DNA of 64,000 nt. Origin: an uncultured Collinsella sp. Its GTDB lineage: Bacteria > Actinomycetota > Coriobacteriia > Coriobacteriales > Coriobacteriaceae. A model generated the notes under the pieces. The model saw nothing but the letters and a program-made list of their open reading frames with translations. It was not told the origin of the DNA and did not search any database. Shown in pieces: positions 62,015 through 64,000 of this stretch. Every line of letters begins with the position of its first letter. The stretch's first letter is position 1. The DNA lies in NCBI GenBank assembly GCA_902493375.1, contig CABUPH010000002.1, positions 1 through 64,000 of the forward strand, read 5' to 3'. Made by a program: the position numbers and the translations under genes.

Positions 62015-63313
62015 TTGAACATCACCGCTTCTGACGTCAAGGACGCCAAGCTCACCGCTACGGTCACCATCCCGGCCGCCGACGTCGACGCCGCGATCAA
62101 GAAGGCCTACAAGGACACCGCCAAGAAGTACCGCTTCCCGGGCTTCCGCGCCGGCAAGGCTCCCCGTCCGGTCATCGACTCCGCACTTGGCGCCGAGGCT
62201 ACCCTCGCTCAGGCCACCAACGACCTGATCGCCGCCAACGAGCCCGCCGTCCTCAACGAGCTGGACATCGTCCCCACCAAGAACGGTGACTACAAGGAGC
62301 TCGACCTCGCCAAGGATCACGAGGACTACACCTACACCGTCGAGTTCTCCCTGCGTCCTGCTGCCGAGCTCTCTTCCTTCGACGCTGTCGAGATCGAGAT
62401 GCCCCCTGCGGAGGTCACCGAGTCCGAGATCAACAACCAGGTCGAGATGCTCCTCAACTACCGTGCCACCTTCGAGGACGTCGAGGGTCGCGCCGTCGAG
62501 GCCGAGGACTACGTCACCGTCGATCTCAAGGCCGTCGAGAACGCCGACAACTTTGCCGCCGAGGGCCGCATGCTCATCGCCGGTAGCGACAGCAACCCCA
62601 AGGAGTTCAACGAGGCCCTGATCGGCGCTAACGTTGACGACGTCAAGACCGTCACCTGGACCGACGAGGTCGAGGAGGGCGAGGAGGCCGAGACCCACAC
62701 CGTCGAGGTCACCGTCAAGGGCATCAAGGTCCGCAACACCCCCGAGCTCACCGACGAGCTCGTCAAGTCCGACTTTGGCTTCGACAGCATCGACGCTATG
62801 CGCGACGCCATCAAGATCGAGATCGAGCAGGACAAGGCTTCCCGCCTCCCGGCCGAGAAGGAGAACCGTTGCGTCTCCGCTCTCGCCGAGCGTCTGCAGC
62901 TCGACGAGATGGATGCCGACTACGAGCAGTCCGTCTTTGAGGAGCTTGGCCAGAACTTCCTGTCCAACCTCGCTGCCCGCGGCATGACGCTCGACACCTG
63001 GCTGCCCGCTTCCGGTCTGACCATGGAGCAGTTCATCGGCGACCTGCACAAGCAGGCCAACGACGTTGCCCGTGAGTCCCTGGCTCTGGACGCCCTCGCC
63101 CGTGAGCTCAAGATTGAGGTCACCGAGGACGACATCAACGCCGAGTTCGAGAAGGCCGGCGTCAAGGACGTCGAGGCTTCCAAGGCCGAGTTCATCGCCG
63201 ATGGCCGCATGCCTGCCGTCCGCGAGTCCATCCGTCGCTCCAAGGCCGTCGACCACCTGGTCGAGAACGCCAAGGTGACCGAGGTCGACGAGACCGCCAA
63301 GGACGCCGAGTAA
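62015..63313 (+). CDS. tig: trigger factor
   Basis: A 432-residue ribosome-bound chaperone and prolyl isomerase. The N-terminal ribosome-binding segment has the signature YRFPGFRAGKAPRPVI; the FKBP-like domain is about residues 150-235 (AVEAEDYVTVDLKAV), and the long helical C-terminal domain follows. TTG 62015 is chosen as start because AGGAGG ends 6 bases before it and family members begin at this residue (M-N-I-T-A-S-D); ATG 62000 would place the Shine-Dalgarno sequence inside the gene. clpP follows, a common gene order. Confidence 0.93.
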   Translation: MNITASDVKDAKLTATVTIPAADVDAAIKKAYKDTAKKYRFPGFRAGKAPRPVIDSALGAEATLAQATNDLIAANEPAVLNELDIVPTKNGDYKELDLAKDHEDYTYTVEFSLRPAAELSSFDAVEIEMPPAEVTESEINNQVEMLLNYRATFEDVEGRAVEAEDYVTVDLKAVENADNFAAEGRMLIAGSDSNPKEFNEALIGANVDDVKTVTWTDEVEEGEEAETHTVEVTVKGIKVRNTPELTDELVKSDFGFDSIDAMRDAIKIEIEQDKASRLPAEKENRCVSALAERLQLDEMDADYEQSVFEELGQNFLSNLAARGMTLDTWLPASGLTMEQFIGDLHKQANDVARESLALDALARELKIEVTEDDINAEFEKAGVKDVEASKAEFIADGRMPAVRESIRRSKAVDHLVENAKVTEVDETAKDAE

Positions 63314-63390
63314 TTCTCGCCACCTTGCCCGCGAGCGCATGCGTGCGCCCGTGATGGGGTAAAGTTATACACCGATTATCCGGTTGCTTC

Positions 63391-63433
63391 GTACGGTGCC
63401 AGCCAATGCATAGCATGCGGGCACCGTACGTTT
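63391..63433 (+). terminator. hairpin between tig and clpP
   Basis: A perfect 10-bp stem (GTACGGTGCC/GGCACCGTAC) with a 19-base loop, followed by a short GTTT. A moderate terminator or an mRNA processing signal. Confidence 0.6.
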
Positions 63434-63476
63434 ATCTAGAACCAATTTGGTCCGCAAGAGAGAAATGGAGATGCGT

Positions 63477-64000
63477 ATGATCGCCAAGTTCGATTCCGCC
63501 CTCGTGCCATACGTTATCGAGCAGACGCCGCGCGGCGAGCGCAGCTACGATATCTATTCGCGCCTGCTCAACGACCGCATCATCTTCTTGGGCGAGGAGA
63601 TCAACTCCGTCAGCGCCAACCTGGTCGTTGCCCAGCTGCTGCATCTTGAGAGCCAGGATGCCGAGAAGGATATCTCGCTCTACATCAATTCGCCCGGTGG
63701 CGAGGTCTACTCCGGCCTGGCGATTCTGGACACCATGAACTTCATCAAGCCGCAGGTCTCCACTATCTGCGTCGGTATGGCCGCGTCTATGGCCGCTGTG
63801 CTGCTTTCGGCCGGCGCCAAGGGCAAGCGCTTCTGCCTGCCGCACTCCAAGGTCATGATTCACCAGCCCAGCGGCGGTGCCCAGGGTCAGCAGACCGAGA
63901 TCGAGATCGTGGCCGAGGAGATCAAGAAGACTCGCCGCGAGCTCAACCAGATCCTGTCCGACGCCTCGGGCCAGCCCATCGAGAAGGTCCAGGCCGACAC
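63477..64000 (+). CDS. clpP: ATP-dependent Clp protease proteolytic subunit (partial, runs off window)
   Basis: The first 174 codons of ClpP, cut by the window end with no stop. The catalytic serine is Ser104 in VGMAASMAA and the histidine His129 in LPHSKVMIHQPSGG; YINSPGGEVYSGLAI is the conserved strand before the active site. With ClpX or ClpC it degrades tagged proteins. Start ATG 63477 has GGAG 6 bases upstream; ATG 63471 is an in-frame alternative. Confidence 0.95.
   Translation, partial: MIAKFDSALVPYVIEQTPRGERSYDIYSRLLNDRIIFLGEEINSVSANLVVAQLLHLESQDAEKDISLYINSPGGEVYSGLAILDTMNFIKPQVSTICVGMAASMAAVLLSAGAKGKRFCLPHSKVMIHQPSGGAQGQQTEIEIVAEEIKKTRRELNQILSDASGQPIEKVQAD

Overview
The window is high-GC bacterial DNA, and its gene content suggests a strictly anaerobic, fermentative gut actinobacterium of the Coriobacteriia, most like Collinsella. 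That assignment is inference from codon bias, gene families and the absence of respiratory chains. No database search was possible. The chromosome is densely packed and nearly all on the plus strand, with only a few minus-strand genes (HAD phosphatase, C_GCAxxG_C_C protein, lipid kinase, CLC channel, toxin-antitoxin pair).

Layout. 1-9.6 kb is housekeeping and accessory material: HAD phosphatase, ribosomal protein S1, RNase P RNA, YigZ, O-acetylhomoserine sulfhydrylase, an MFS exporter, xanthine phosphoribosyltransferase, a stand-alone GGQ release-factor-like protein and a lipid kinase, followed by a CLC channel. 11.3-16.9 kb is a molybdenum block (moeA, mogA, modABC). 17.0-26.1 kb holds two paralogous 2-hydroxyacyl-CoA dehydratase-like / double-cubane-cluster-like proteins. 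These flank a peptide/nickel-type ABC importer and are followed by one activating ATPase. 26.1-30.5 kb is a selenium block: selD with an in-frame UGA, yedF, a DUF3343 gene and a cysteine-desulfurase-like gene, preceded by an overlapping glycosyltransferase. 30.5-33.3 kb has a branched-chain amino acid transporter, tRNA-Pro and tRNA-Gly, a scar-like duplication of the tRNA-Gly 3' end and a RelB/PIN toxin-antitoxin pair.

33.7-49.1 kb encodes a complete formate hydrogenlyase of the FHL-2 (Hyf) type. It has an electron-carrier ferredoxin, a selenocysteine formate dehydrogenase H (Sec140 encoded by UGA), subunits HyfA to HyfI, the assembly protein HycH, the maturation protease HycI and the formate channel FocA. 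49.3-56.2 kb continues with an orphan molybdopterin oxidoreductase, selA, selB, tRNA-Sec, mobA and a second DUF3343 gene with a cysteine-rich N-terminus. 56.4-61.7 kb holds glutamate dehydrogenase and a two-gene molybdenum hydroxylase (FAD subunit plus fused FeS/Mo subunit). The window ends with tRNA-Leu, trigger factor and the start of clpP.

The unifying theme is one metal/selenium economy. ModABC brings in molybdate, and MoeA, MogA and MobA finish the cofactor. SelD, SelA, SelB and tRNA-Sec insert selenocysteine into FdhF and into SelD itself. YedF, DUF3343 and the desulfurase-like protein probably handle labile selenium or sulfur for the molybdenum hydroxylase. FdhF and the Hyf complex turn formate into H2 and CO2. 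Several intergenic structures remain unexplained: nested hairpins after rnpB, a 22-codon leader ORF before the first dehydratase-like gene, overlapping palindromes before modA, and two families of dispersed palindromic repeats.
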